A stretch of DNA of 64,000 nt. Origin: Caballeronia arvi. GTDB lineage: Bacteria > Pseudomonadota > Gammaproteobacteria > Burkholderiales > Burkholderiaceae. The DNA is taken from the NCBI RefSeq assembly GCF_001544695.2, contig NZ_FCOM02000003.1, forward strand, positions 62,001 to 126,000, in the 5' to 3' direction. Of this stretch, positions 35,699 to 43,941 are shown piece after piece. The notes under the pieces were generated by a model. The model did no database searches. It saw only the letters and a list, made by a program, of their open reading frames with translations, and was not told the origin of the DNA. Position numbers and translations under genes: made by a program. Every line of letters starts with the position of its first letter. The first letter of the stretch is position 1.

Positions 35699-36448
35699 AT
35701 GTTGCTCGAGAATCAGGTAGTGATCGTTACAGGCGCGGCTTCGGCACGCGGCATCGGCAAGGCGACGGCAAAGGCGCTTGCGGCACAGGGCGCGCGCATC
35801 GTCGTGCTGGACCTGAAGGAAGCGGACGCGCAAAGCGCCGCGAACGATCTGGGCGAAGGCCATCTCGGCCTCGCCTGCGATGTCACCGATAAAGCCGCGT
35901 GCGTCGCCGCCGCCAGCGCAACGATCGAAAAGTACGGGCGCATCGATGCGCTCATCAACAACGCGGGCATTACGCAGCCCATCAAGACGCTGGAAATCGG
36001 CGCGGATAACTTCGACGCGGTCATCGGCGTGAATCTGCTCGGCACCCTGTATATGTCGCAGGCCGTCATTCCGCAGATGAAGAAGCAGAAGCGCGGCAGC
36101 ATCGTGTGCATGTCGTCGGTGTCGGCGCAGCGCGGCGGCGGCATCTTCGGCGGACCGCATTACAGCGCGGCCAAGGCCGGCGTGCTGGGTCTCGCGAAAG
36201 CGATGGCGCGTGAGTTCGGCGGCGACGGCATCCGCGTCAATTCGATCACGCCGGGCCTGATTCAGACCGATATCACCGGCGACAAGCTCACGCCCGAGAT
36301 GCGCACGGACATCATCAAAGGCATTCCGCTCGGCCGTCTCGGTGATGCCGCTGATATCGCCAATGCATGCCTCTTTCTTTCGAGCGATCTGTCCTCGTAT
36401 CTCACGGGTATCACGCTCGATGTCAATGGCGGCATGTTGATTCACTGA
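35699..36448 (+). CDS. SDR-family dehydrogenase
   Basis: A 249-residue classical SDR. The cofactor motif TGAASARGIG (11-20) has two extra residues relative to the common form. NNAG is at 87-90 and the active-site residues are Ser140, Tyr155 and Lys159 (YSAAK). The aspartate in LDLKEAD suggests NAD use. A GGAGACAACG ribosome binding site stands upstream. It is the first gene of a four-gene plus-strand operon with an MFS transporter and a split transketolase, so it likely oxidises an imported sugar, polyol or hydroxy acid. Confidence 0.92.
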   Translation: MLLENQVVIVTGAASARGIGKATAKALAAQGARIVVLDLKEADAQSAANDLGEGHLGLACDVTDKAACVAAASATIEKYGRIDALINNAGITQPIKTLEIGADNFDAVIGVNLLGTLYMSQAVIPQMKKQKRGSIVCMSSVSAQRGGGIFGGPHYSAAKAGVLGLAKAMAREFGGDGIRVNSITPGLIQTDITGDKLTPEMRTDIIKGIPLGRLGDAADIANACLFLSSDLSSYLTGITLDVNGGMLIH

Positions 36449-36504
36449 TCGCACACAGGCGCATCTGGATAACCAGGGCGCCTGACATGGCTGGAGACAA
36501 ACTC

Positions 36505-37833
36505 ATGAAATCCAAACTCGCCGCATCGACGGCAAGCGCCCAGTTCGCATCATCCGATGATGCAAAGAGCTTCGAGGCCAAGACCTATGCCAAGGTCGGA
36601 CGCCGCCTCATCCCCTTTCTGATGCTGTGTTATCTCGGCGCGTATCTCGATCGCGTCAACGTCGGCTTCGCCAAGCTGCAGATGCTCAACGATCTGCGCT
36701 TCTCCGAAACCATCTACGGCATCGGCGCGGGCATCTTCTTTCTCGGCTACTTCCTCTTCGAAGTGCCCAGCAACGTGATCCTGCATAAAGTGGGCGCGCG
36801 CAACTGGCTCGCTCGCATCATGCTGACGTGGGCCGTGATTTCCGCGAGCTTCGTGTTCGTCAAGTCACCCACGATGTTCTATGTCCTGCGCTTTCTGCTC
36901 GGGGTCGCCGAAGCGGGCTTCGCGCCCGGCGTGATTCTCTATCTCACGTACTGGTTTCCCGCTGCGCGCCGCGCCAAAGCGCTCTCGCTGTTCTTCATGG
37001 CGATTCCGCTCGCGGGCATCGTCGGCGGGCCGCTTTCCGGCTACATCATGCATGCGTTCCAGAACGTGCACGGACTCGCCGGATGGAAGTGGCTCTTCAT
37101 GCTCGAAGCCCTGCCTTCGCTGTTCCTCGGCGTCGCGATCCTGTTCTATCTCGACAACGGCATCGCCGGCGCGAAGTGGCTCACGGATGCGGAAAAAGCC
37201 CTGCTCGCCCGCAACGTCGAGAAGGACAACGCGCAGACCGTCCAGCACGTATCGATCCGTTCGTTCATCGGCGATCGTCGTCTGTGGCTGATGGCCGCGA
37301 TCTACTTCTGCGTCGTGCTGGGTCAATACGGTCTCACGTTCTGGCTGCCGACGATCATCCGCCGCACCGGTGTAGCAGACCCGCTGTGGGTCGGCATTCT
37401 CACCGCGATTCCGTATCTCTGCGCCATCGTTGCACTGCCGCTGATCGGTGCGAGCGCGGACAAGCGCCGCGAACGCCGCCTGCATCTCGCGATCCCGATG
37501 CTCATCTCCGCAGCCGGCTTCGCCACCTTGCCGATGCTCGGCAGCGTGGGCGCCTCGATCGTCTGTGTGAGCGTCGCGGCAGCAGGCATTCTCGCGTCAT
37601 CATCCCAGTTCTGGTCGCTGCCTACCGCGGTCCTCGGCGGCATGTCGGCGGCGGCGGGCATCGCGGCGGTCAACTGCTTCGCCAATCTCGCGGGCTTCTT
37701 CTCCCCGGCGATCGTCGGCTGGCTCAATGACTTCACGGGCAAATCGACCGCGGGCCTGATCTTCATCTCGTTGGCTGTCGTGCTGGGCGCGGTGCTCGTG
37801 TTCTTCGTGCCGGCCAAGACGGTCAATCGCTAA
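36505..37833 (+). CDS. MFS transporter, anion:cation symporter (ACS) family
   Basis: A 442-residue transporter with twelve hydrophobic segments. Features of the ACS family (tartrate, glucarate, 4-hydroxyphenylacetate and phthalate transporters) are clear: YLGAYLDRVNVGFAKLQM in helix 1, the segment YFLFEVPSNVILHKVGARNWLAR, and GVAEAGFAPGVILYLTYWFP. The start is ATG 36505 with TGGAGACAAACTC upstream. It lies between the SDR and split transketolase genes, so its substrate should be an acidic sugar or related carboxylate used by them. Confidence 0.92.
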   Translation: MKSKLAASTASAQFASSDDAKSFEAKTYAKVGRRLIPFLMLCYLGAYLDRVNVGFAKLQMLNDLRFSETIYGIGAGIFFLGYFLFEVPSNVILHKVGARNWLARIMLTWAVISASFVFVKSPTMFYVLRFLLGVAEAGFAPGVILYLTYWFPAARRAKALSLFFMAIPLAGIVGGPLSGYIMHAFQNVHGLAGWKWLFMLEALPSLFLGVAILFYLDNGIAGAKWLTDAEKALLARNVEKDNAQTVQHVSIRSFIGDRRLWLMAAIYFCVVLGQYGLTFWLPTIIRRTGVADPLWVGILTAIPYLCAIVALPLIGASADKRRERRLHLAIPMLISAAGFATLPMLGSVGASIVCVSVAAAGILASSSQFWSLPTAVLGGMSAAAGIAAVNCFANLAGFFSPAIVGWLNDFTGKSTAGLIFISLAVVLGAVLVFFVPAKTVNR

Positions 37834-37859
37834 ATCCAATTCACTCAAGGAGACAACAC

Positions 37860-38702
37860 ATGAGTACTCCCGTTATCGAGGAGGTGACGCTCGCCGAGCG
37901 CGCCTACCGTATTCGCCGCAACGCCCTGCTGATGGGCGAAGTGCAAGGCCAGGGTTATATCGGCCAGGCACTCGATATCGCCGACGTGCTGGCCGTCGCC
38001 TACTTCGGCGCGATGAACTACCGCCCCGAAGATCCGCAATGGGAAGATCGCGACCGCTTCCTGCTGTCGAACGGTCACTATGCGATCGCGCTGTACGCCG
38101 CGCTGTTCGAAGCGGGCATCCTGCCGCAAGAGGAACTCGAAACCTACGGCAGCGACGACAGCCGCCTGCCCATGTCCGGCATGGCGAGCTATACGCCCGG
38201 CATGGAAATGTCCGGCGGCTCGCTGGGGCAAGGTCTCACGATCGCGGTGGGCCGCGGCCTCGGCCTCAAGCGTAAGGGCTCGAAGTCCTTCGTCTACACG
38301 CTCTTCTCCGATGGCGAGCTCGACGAAGGCTCGGTCTGGGAAGGCCTGATGTCGGCGGCGCACTGGAAGCTCGATAACCTCATCGCGATGGTCGATGTGA
38401 ACAACCAGCAAGCCGATGGCCCTTCGACGCAGATCATGGCGTTCGAGCCGCTCGTCGAGAAGCTCGAAGCGTTCGGCTGGTACGTGCAGCGCGTGAACGG
38501 CAACGATATCGACGCCGTGAAAGAGGCCTTCGACAACGCGCGCAATCTGAAGGACGCGAAGCCGCGCATCATCGTGTGCGATACGAAGATGGGCTGCGGC
38601 GTGCCGTTCCTCGAACAGCGCGAGAAAAACCACTTTATCCGCGTCGATGCCCACGAATGGCAACTGGCGCTCGAAGCACTCGAAGCAGGGAGACAAGCAT
38701 GA
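37860..38702 (+). CDS. Transketolase N-terminal subunit
   Basis: A 280-residue subunit covering the thiamine-diphosphate-binding (PP) half of a split transketolase. Its SNGHYAIALYAAL carries the substrate His of the family. The TPP motif begins SDGELDEG (150-157), with Ser where most have GDGE, and ends VNN (181-182). A ribosome binding site (AGGAGACAACAC) precedes ATG 37860. The stop overlaps the start of the C-terminal subunit (ATGA), as expected for stoichiometric partners. It transfers a two-carbon ketol unit. Split transketolases of this size often serve dedicated sugar pathways. Confidence 0.93.
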   Translation: MSTPVIEEVTLAERAYRIRRNALLMGEVQGQGYIGQALDIADVLAVAYFGAMNYRPEDPQWEDRDRFLLSNGHYAIALYAALFEAGILPQEELETYGSDDSRLPMSGMASYTPGMEMSGGSLGQGLTIAVGRGLGLKRKGSKSFVYTLFSDGELDEGSVWEGLMSAAHWKLDNLIAMVDVNNQQADGPSTQIMAFEPLVEKLEAFGWYVQRVNGNDIDAVKEAFDNARNLKDAKPRIIVCDTKMGCGVPFLEQREKNHFIRVDAHEWQLALEALEAGRQA

Positions 38703-39700
38703 GTCAAGTCATCGACAAGAAGCCGCGTTTGAAGACCTCCGCGATGATCGCCTCCATCGCGAACGAAGGACAGGTCACGCGTTCCGCTCCGTTCGGCCAT
38801 GCGCTCGTGGAACTGGCTCGCGCGAAGAGCAACGTCATCGGCATGACGGCCGATCTCGGCAAGTACACGGACCTGCATATCCTCGCGAAGGAATTTCCCG
38901 AGCGTTACTATCAGATGGGCATGGCCGAGCAATTGCTGATGGGCGCGGCGTCGGGCTTCGCACATGAAGGCGCGCAGCCGTTCGTCACGACCTATGCGGT
39001 ATTCGCGACGCGCCGCGCATATGACTTCATCCATCAGACGATCGCCGAAGATAACCTCGATGTGAAGATCGTCGCCGCGCTGCCGGGACTCACAACGGGC
39101 TACGGCCCGAGCCATCAGGCCGCGGAAGACCTCGCGTTGATGCGCGCGATGCCCAACATGACCGTCATCGATCCGTGCGACGCGCTCGATATCGAGCAGA
39201 TGGTGCCCGCGATCGCCGCGCACAAGGGTCCTGTGTATGCGCGTCTGTTGCGCGGCAACGTGCCCGCCGTGCTCGACGAATACGACTATACGTTCGAGCT
39301 CGGCAAGGCGAAGCTGCTGCGCGATGGCCGCGACGTGCTCATCATTTCTTCTGGCATCCTGACGATGCGCGCACTCGAGACCGCCAAGGCGCTGCAAGCC
39401 GATAACGTCGATGTCGCCGTGCTGCACGTGCCGACGATCAAGCCGCTCGATACGGACACGATCATCCGCGAGGCGAAGCGTTCGGGACGTCTCGTCGTGG
39501 TCGCGGAAAATCATACGGTGATCGGCGGACTGGGTGAAGCGGTGGCGACCACGCTGCTGACGGCGGGCGTGACGCCGGCGTTCCGTCAGATCGCACTGCC
39601 CGATGCGTTCCTCGATGCAGGCGCGCTGCCCACCCTGCACGATCGCTATGGCATCTCCACGAACGTGATGACGAGCACGATCAAAGGCTGGCTGGCGTAA
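38699..39700 (+). CDS. Transketolase C-terminal subunit
   Basis: A 333-residue subunit with the pyrimidine-binding domain (DLGKYTDLHILAKEFPERYYQMGMAEQ, the catalytic Glu77 in GMAEQ that activates the cofactor), the conserved GLTTGYGPSHQAAEDLA region and a C-terminal transketolase domain (GKAKLLRDGRDVLIISSG onward). It overlaps the N-terminal subunit gene by four bases. Together they should make one alpha2-beta2 enzyme. A strong terminator follows directly. The pathway may be for an unusual pentose or sugar acid, judged by the upstream SDR and ACS transporter. Confidence 0.94.
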   Translation: MSQVIDKKPRLKTSAMIASIANEGQVTRSAPFGHALVELARAKSNVIGMTADLGKYTDLHILAKEFPERYYQMGMAEQLLMGAASGFAHEGAQPFVTTYAVFATRRAYDFIHQTIAEDNLDVKIVAALPGLTTGYGPSHQAAEDLALMRAMPNMTVIDPCDALDIEQMVPAIAAHKGPVYARLLRGNVPAVLDEYDYTFELGKAKLLRDGRDVLIISSGILTMRALETAKALQADNVDVAVLHVPTIKPLDTDTIIREAKRSGRLVVVAENHTVIGGLGEAVATTLLTAGVTPAFRQIALPDAFLDAGALPTLHDRYGISTNVMTSTIKGWLA

Positions 39701-39708
39701 TGCCATTG

Positions 39709-39744
39709 CGCCGCGCGGTTGCATGAATCGCGCGGCGTTTTTTT
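39709..39744 (+). terminator. Intrinsic terminator after the split transketolase operon
   Basis: A perfect 9-base-pair stem CGCCGCGCG (39709-39717) / CGCGCGGCG (39729-39737) with an 11-base loop is followed by seven T residues. It starts nine bases after the transketolase stop codon and reaches the 3' end of the convergent DUF2894 gene. It works for the plus strand only. Confidence 0.92.
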
Positions 39745-40309
39745 ATTTCTTCTTGCGTGCGCTTTTCTTTGCGCCCGCTACTTCGGTCGATACAGGACCG
39801 TTCATCGCTTCCATCCACGAAAGCGCATCGATGTACGCGAGAAACTGCTGAAGGTATTCCGGCGATAACTCGCGCATCAGCGACAGCGACCGATGCACCA
39901 GACTGCTCGAATTGAGCGGTCCCGCATTCTTCGGCACTTGCGCGAACGAATCGCGCAACTGCTTTTCCGCGCTGACCTTCGACCACACCGCGCGAAAGTA
40001 ATCGAGCAATTCCGCGTGCGATGTCTCGTTCATCGAAGACGCTTTCTCGATGTCATCGACGAGCGCGGCCAGCGGACCGCGTGCCGCATCGTTCTTCGCA
40101 GCAGCCACATTCATCGAATCGATATCGCGCCGATACGCATCGAGCAATTGCGCGAGCCGTTCATCGAGCATGCGGCGCGCCTCGCCTTCATACGCGCCCG
40201 CGCGCCGGTCCAGTGCATCGATGAGATGAAAGCGCACGGGATTCGCGCGGTCGTCGCCGTTCGCACGCCATGCGTCGAGCATCGCGCGTGCCGATGCCGC
40301 GTTATTCAT
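39743..40309 (-). CDS. DUF2894 domain-containing protein
   Basis: A 188-residue protein, mostly helical, opening MNNAASARAMLDAWRANGDDRANPVRFHLIDALDRRA. Two features support DUF2894: the YEGEARRMLDERLAQLLDAYRRDI segment and the late SLSLMRELSPEYLQQFLAYIDALSWME region, and the C-terminus is very basic (KKSARKKK). No signal peptide or membrane segment is seen, so it is cytoplasmic. Its start overlaps the OmpA-like gene stop by eight bases, and it is the last gene of the four-gene motor-like operon. No function is known for the family. Confidence 0.85.
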   Translation of the reverse strand: MNNAASARAMLDAWRANGDDRANPVRFHLIDALDRRAGAYEGEARRMLDERLAQLLDAYRRDIDSMNVAAAKNDAARGPLAALVDDIEKASSMNETSHAELLDYFRAVWSKVSAEKQLRDSFAQVPKNAGPLNSSSLVHRSLSLMRELSPEYLQQFLAYIDALSWMEAMNGPVSTEVAGAKKSARKKK

Positions 40310-40949
40310 GCGCCTTCGCGTCGCCGTTGGTCGGCCGCGGCACGGCCGAAATCTCGACGCGCCGGTTCTTCGCGCGCCCTTCCGCATCGGCGTTGGAACT
40401 GACGGGCTGCTCCGAGCCGAACGCCGCCGCGAACACCGAAGGCGATGGCACGCCTGCATCGATCAATGCGCGCGTCACCGTCAACGCGCGCTTCGCGGAC
40501 AGCTCCCAGTTATCCGCGAAGCGGCGGTTGTTTTCGTGGACCTGCTGATCGTCGGCGAAACCGCTCACCATGAGAATCTCTTCATGCGCACGAAGATACG
40601 CGGACAGCGGCCCGGCCAGGCTCTTCAGCACGTCGCGGCCCTGCGGCTGCAACTGATCCGAATTGAGCGCGAAGAGCACGCTTCCGCTGATGCCGATGCG
40701 CCCGTTCACGAGCGTCACGCGCCCCGATGCGAGCGGCCCCGCGAGCGCCTGCTCCAGCGTCAGGCGACGCTGCGTTTCTTCCTGCCGATGCTTCACTTCT
40801 TCGTCGAGCTTGTTTTCGAGTTGCAACTGCACGCCGATCACGCCGACGAGTATCAGCACGAACGCACCCAGCAGCACCGACATCAGATCGGCGAATGCGG
40901 CCCAGATCGGCGCGGCGTATTCCGTGCCGCCGTCGATGTCCTCGTTCAT
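40302..40949 (-). CDS. MotB/ZorB-like OmpA-family stator subunit
   Basis: A 215-residue inner-membrane protein with one membrane segment (about 15-40) and a periplasmic OmpA/MotB peptidoglycan-binding domain (about 85-202). The membrane segment reads WAAFADLMSVLLGAFVLIL, closely like MotB and ZorB, with Asp21 at the ion-carrying position. OmpA motifs are NWELSAKRALTVTRAL and GRAKNRRVEIS. Its ATG overlaps the stop of the large MotA-like gene (ATGA). Like MotB it should anchor to the cell wall and gate ions with its partner. No flagellar or Zorya effector genes are adjacent. Confidence 0.88.
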   Translation of the reverse strand: MNEDIDGGTEYAAPIWAAFADLMSVLLGAFVLILVGVIGVQLQLENKLDEEVKHRQEETQRRLTLEQALAGPLASGRVTLVNGRIGISGSVLFALNSDQLQPQGRDVLKSLAGPLSAYLRAHEEILMVSGFADDQQVHENNRRFADNWELSAKRALTVTRALIDAGVPSPSVFAAAFGSEQPVSSNADAEGRAKNRRVEISAVPRPTNGDAKAHE

Positions 40950-43159
40950 GCCGCGCGCGCTCCGGCCACGCGATGGCCCGCGATATGCTGCAAGTCCTCG
41001 ACGATCTGCTTTTGCGACCGCATGCTCAGATCGATGACTTCCTTCGCCTGCGCGACGTAATACGCGAGCTGCTCATCGCTGCGTGCGAGTGATTTGTCGA
41101 GCGCGCTTTCGATGCGTTCCAGATGCGCGACGAGCTTGTCGTTCGATGCGCCGAACGACTGCACCGCCGCGCCGAACGCATCCGACATGCTGGCCATTTC
41201 GACCGCGCTCGTCGTCACTTGCGCGGCCATCGCGCCGAGCTTGCCGCCTTCAGCTTCGACCGTGCCGGTGAACTGCGTGCCGACACGTTCGAGCAATGTC
41301 GCCGAGGTATCGACCAGTGCGTCGATGGCGGCGCGTTGCTCGTTCGATGCGAGATTCACGGCATCGAGCAGGGTCTCGACCGTCGCGAGCAAACGGCTGC
41401 GCTCGTCGAGCATCGCGGTATCGCGCACCATCGAATCGGAGAGCTTCTGACGCATCTCCGCGACCACTTCGGCCGCGGCCTTCGGCGCTTCCGATGCGGC
41501 CTGCACGAGACGCTCGATTTCGGCGATCGTCGCATTCGCATGGGCTTGCGATTGTGCGGACATATCCTGCGCGGTTTGCGCGAGCGCATCGCAGATGTCC
41601 TGCTGACGATTCGCTGCCACTGCGCTCGTTGCCTGCCATTGCTCGCGCAACGACGCGGCCATCGTATCGAGCGTGCCGCTCCATGTAGCAAGACGTTCTT
41701 CGCTTCGCTGATCGACAGATTGCACGAGCGACGCCGCGTGTTCCTCGAAACTAGCCGCGGCGGCCGTCAATGCGTTCTGGTTCTGCCCGGCTGCTTGTTC
41801 GTTGAAGCGCGCATGCTCTGCGAGCGCGTTGGTCCATGCTTGCGACAGGTTGCTCATCGCGGTTTCGAGGCGTGTCGAAACGCCATCGATCAAGCCGGAA
41901 GAACGCGTATCGAACGTCTGTGCAAAACGATCCAGCGATGCGTCCATGCGCGCAACGAGCGCATCGCTCGATTGCCCGTGCTTCGCCACCGACGACTCCA
42001 GCGCGCCCGACACACGGTCCATTTGCAACGACACGCCATCGACGAGACTTGCCGCGCGTTGATCGAAGGCTTGCGCGAAGCGATCGAGCGATACGCCCAT
42101 TTCGCCGACGAGCGCCGCGTTCGACTGCGCATGCTTCGAGATCGACGCGTTCCAGATCTCCGCGACCTTTTCCGACGACGCCTCGAATCCGCTGGACAAT
42201 CCTTCAAGCTGACGCGCGACCGCCTGTTCGACGCTGCCGTGCAATGCGCTGACTTCGCGCGCGATGCCGTCCATCGTCGTCTGCATGATCGGCTGCAACG
42301 CGGCGCTCGCGGCGCGCGCGCTGTCCGCGACGCTCTGCTTCAACGACAATTCCACCGATGTCGCGAGCCGCCGATATGCAGTCTCCGTCTTTGCGTGGAA
42401 CGCCTCCTGACTCGCGCTCTGCCGCTCGTTCGCGGCAAGGCTCTGCTGCTCGATCGCGAGTGTCATCGACTGAAGGCGATCGACGAGCTTCGGCATCAGC
42501 TCCGTCTGCATCCGCAACAGCTTGAACGTCTCTTCGCGCTGATGCGCCTGCGTGAAGACACGCAGCGCGCCCGCGATTTTCATGTCGAGCTGCTGCGTGA
42601 CATGCAGACGTTCACGCCGGCACAGCGTGGACAAGAGGCCGAGCATCGCGGAGCCCGCGACACCCGCGATCGACGTGCCGAACGCGAAGCCGAGTCCCGT
42701 CACGGGCGCGGCGAGCGACGCGCGGATCGCCGTCAGATCCGATGCGCTCTGCAGCGCCGTGCCCGTGCCGCGCAACGTCGCGACCATGCCGAGCAGCGTG
42801 CCGAGCATGCCGAGCAACACCAGCAAGCCGACGAGATAAGGTGCGAGCGCCGGGCCGGGCAATGCGGCGCGCTCGCCTTCGATTCGCAACCGCACTGCAT
42901 TGCGCAGACTCGGATGAAGCGTGTCGAGCCATACGGACAGGCTGCGCGGCGCGCTCGTGAGCTGCGTGACGGCCTGCTCCAGCGTGCTGGTGGTCTGCTG
43001 AAAGCGGCGCAGTTCGGCCGCGCCCGCGAGATAGCATCCGGCGATCACGACGATGACGGCGAACGCGAGCGCATTCGAGCCGACATAGGCGATACCGATG
43101 CCGCAGACCGCGGCGAGGCCAATCGAAAAGACGGCGATGTTCAATAGATTTCGGGGCAT
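40946..43159 (-). CDS. MotA/ZorA-like DUF802 membrane protein with long coiled-coil tail
   Basis: A 737-residue protein. Four hydrophobic segments (about 8-25, 29-48, 108-128, 152-178) include GMLGTLLGMVATL and a GLGFAFGTSIAGVAGSAMLG helix, the third and fourth helices of MotA/TolQ/ExbB/ZorA-type channels. The remaining roughly 550 residues are Ala/Gln-rich predicted coiled coil. Within it two clear tandem copies of a roughly 50-residue unit (about 340-442, for example SLDRFAQAFDQRAASLVDGVS and SLDRFAQTFDTRSSGLIDGVS) match the DUF802 repeat. ATG 43159 is the start. It overlaps the MotB-like gene by four bases. The role of the tail is unknown. Confidence 0.88.
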   Translation of the reverse strand: MPRNLLNIAVFSIGLAAVCGIGIAYVGSNALAFAVIVVIAGCYLAGAAELRRFQQTTSTLEQAVTQLTSAPRSLSVWLDTLHPSLRNAVRLRIEGERAALPGPALAPYLVGLLVLLGMLGTLLGMVATLRGTGTALQSASDLTAIRASLAAPVTGLGFAFGTSIAGVAGSAMLGLLSTLCRRERLHVTQQLDMKIAGALRVFTQAHQREETFKLLRMQTELMPKLVDRLQSMTLAIEQQSLAANERQSASQEAFHAKTETAYRRLATSVELSLKQSVADSARAASAALQPIMQTTMDGIAREVSALHGSVEQAVARQLEGLSSGFEASSEKVAEIWNASISKHAQSNAALVGEMGVSLDRFAQAFDQRAASLVDGVSLQMDRVSGALESSVAKHGQSSDALVARMDASLDRFAQTFDTRSSGLIDGVSTRLETAMSNLSQAWTNALAEHARFNEQAAGQNQNALTAAAASFEEHAASLVQSVDQRSEERLATWSGTLDTMAASLREQWQATSAVAANRQQDICDALAQTAQDMSAQSQAHANATIAEIERLVQAASEAPKAAAEVVAEMRQKLSDSMVRDTAMLDERSRLLATVETLLDAVNLASNEQRAAIDALVDTSATLLERVGTQFTGTVEAEGGKLGAMAAQVTTSAVEMASMSDAFGAAVQSFGASNDKLVAHLERIESALDKSLARSDEQLAYYVAQAKEVIDLSMRSQKQIVEDLQHIAGHRVAGARAA

Positions 43160-43169
43160 AGCGAGCCAG

Positions 43170-43865
43170 TTAGCGGGTGCGAAGAGCCGCGAGCAAGCCT
43201 TCGATCGGTTGAAAACGAACATCCAGTTCGGCGAGCAATACGCTTTGCAGATCCTTGCGGAAGACGTCGAGCCACGCGTTGGGCGGCGATGCTTCCGCCG
43301 CAGCGTGCGCGCGCTTGAGGCGCTCGAAGTGCTTGCCGAGCAAGGCGGGCACATGCGCGAGCAAACTGCGCTCGCGCGCGCTCAGCGCCTGTTCCATCAC
43401 GGCATCGACGACCGCAAGGCGCGCCATGTCCGGCGACCTGGCCGCGAGCGTCGATCTGAGACGGGTGCGCAGCGCGCCGATATCGGTGTCCATCGCCTGC
43501 TGCAAGGACAGGTAACGCTGGCGGAAGTCCGCGTAATCGGGCGCCGGCTGATCCGTCACCGGTTGCGCCGCGGTCCGATGCCTGCGGTGCGCGGCCGCGT
43601 CCTCGCGCGCCAGTGCGCCGGCGAGCGATGTCCGCACGCGCGCGCACTCCTCTTCCACGTTGCGCGCGGCGGATCGCGCGCCGGAGACGGCGGGCGGATC
43701 GGTCGCGAGCGCGGTCGAGAGCGCGATCGCATCGGTCCAGCCGAGCCATTGGCTCAGACGGTCCGCAAGCGATTGAGCGGGTTCGTGAACGTCGAGATCG
43801 GCAAAATGTGCCAGCAGGCGAACGAGCGCCGGGCCGCTGAATGCCGTGCGCTTGGAGCCTTGCAC
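43170..43865 (-). CDS. DUF3348 domain-containing protein
   Basis: A 231-residue cytoplasmic, helix-rich protein opening with FSGPALVRLLAHFADLDVHEP and QSLADRLSQWLGWTDAIALS, the recognisable DUF3348 N-terminus. A central Ala/Arg-rich region (LRSTLAARSPDMARLAVVDAVMEQALSARE) and the late LLGKHFERLKRA follow. It is the first gene of the minus-strand operon with the MotA/ZorA-like, MotB/ZorB-like and DUF2894 genes, 10 bases from the next start. No function is established; a regulatory or targeting role for the motor-like complex is inferred. Confidence 0.86.
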   Translation of the reverse strand: MQGSKRTAFSGPALVRLLAHFADLDVHEPAQSLADRLSQWLGWTDAIALSTALATDPPAVSGARSAARNVEEECARVRTSLAGALAREDAAAHRRHRTAAQPVTDQPAPDYADFRQRYLSLQQAMDTDIGALRTRLRSTLAARSPDMARLAVVDAVMEQALSARERSLLAHVPALLGKHFERLKRAHAAAEASPPNAWLDVFRKDLQSVLLAELDVRFQPIEGLLAALRTR

Positions 43866-43941
43866 AGGATCACCGGGGGCAAAAGCTCGCTATTTTACCT
43901 GCGCGGGGGAAATCGATGCCTCGTTTTGTTGCCGACGCTTT

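Noticed and set aside
41123-43147. 674-codon plus-strand frame antisense to the DUF802 gene
   Set aside because: It is Arg-rich without any domain, and the minus strand has the ordered motor-like operon.
39743-43865. Calling the motor-like operon a Zorya phage-defence system
   Set aside because: ZorA/ZorB-like architecture is present, but no ZorC, ZorD or ZorE gene is near, and the two extra genes are DUF proteins. Only the resemblance is reported.
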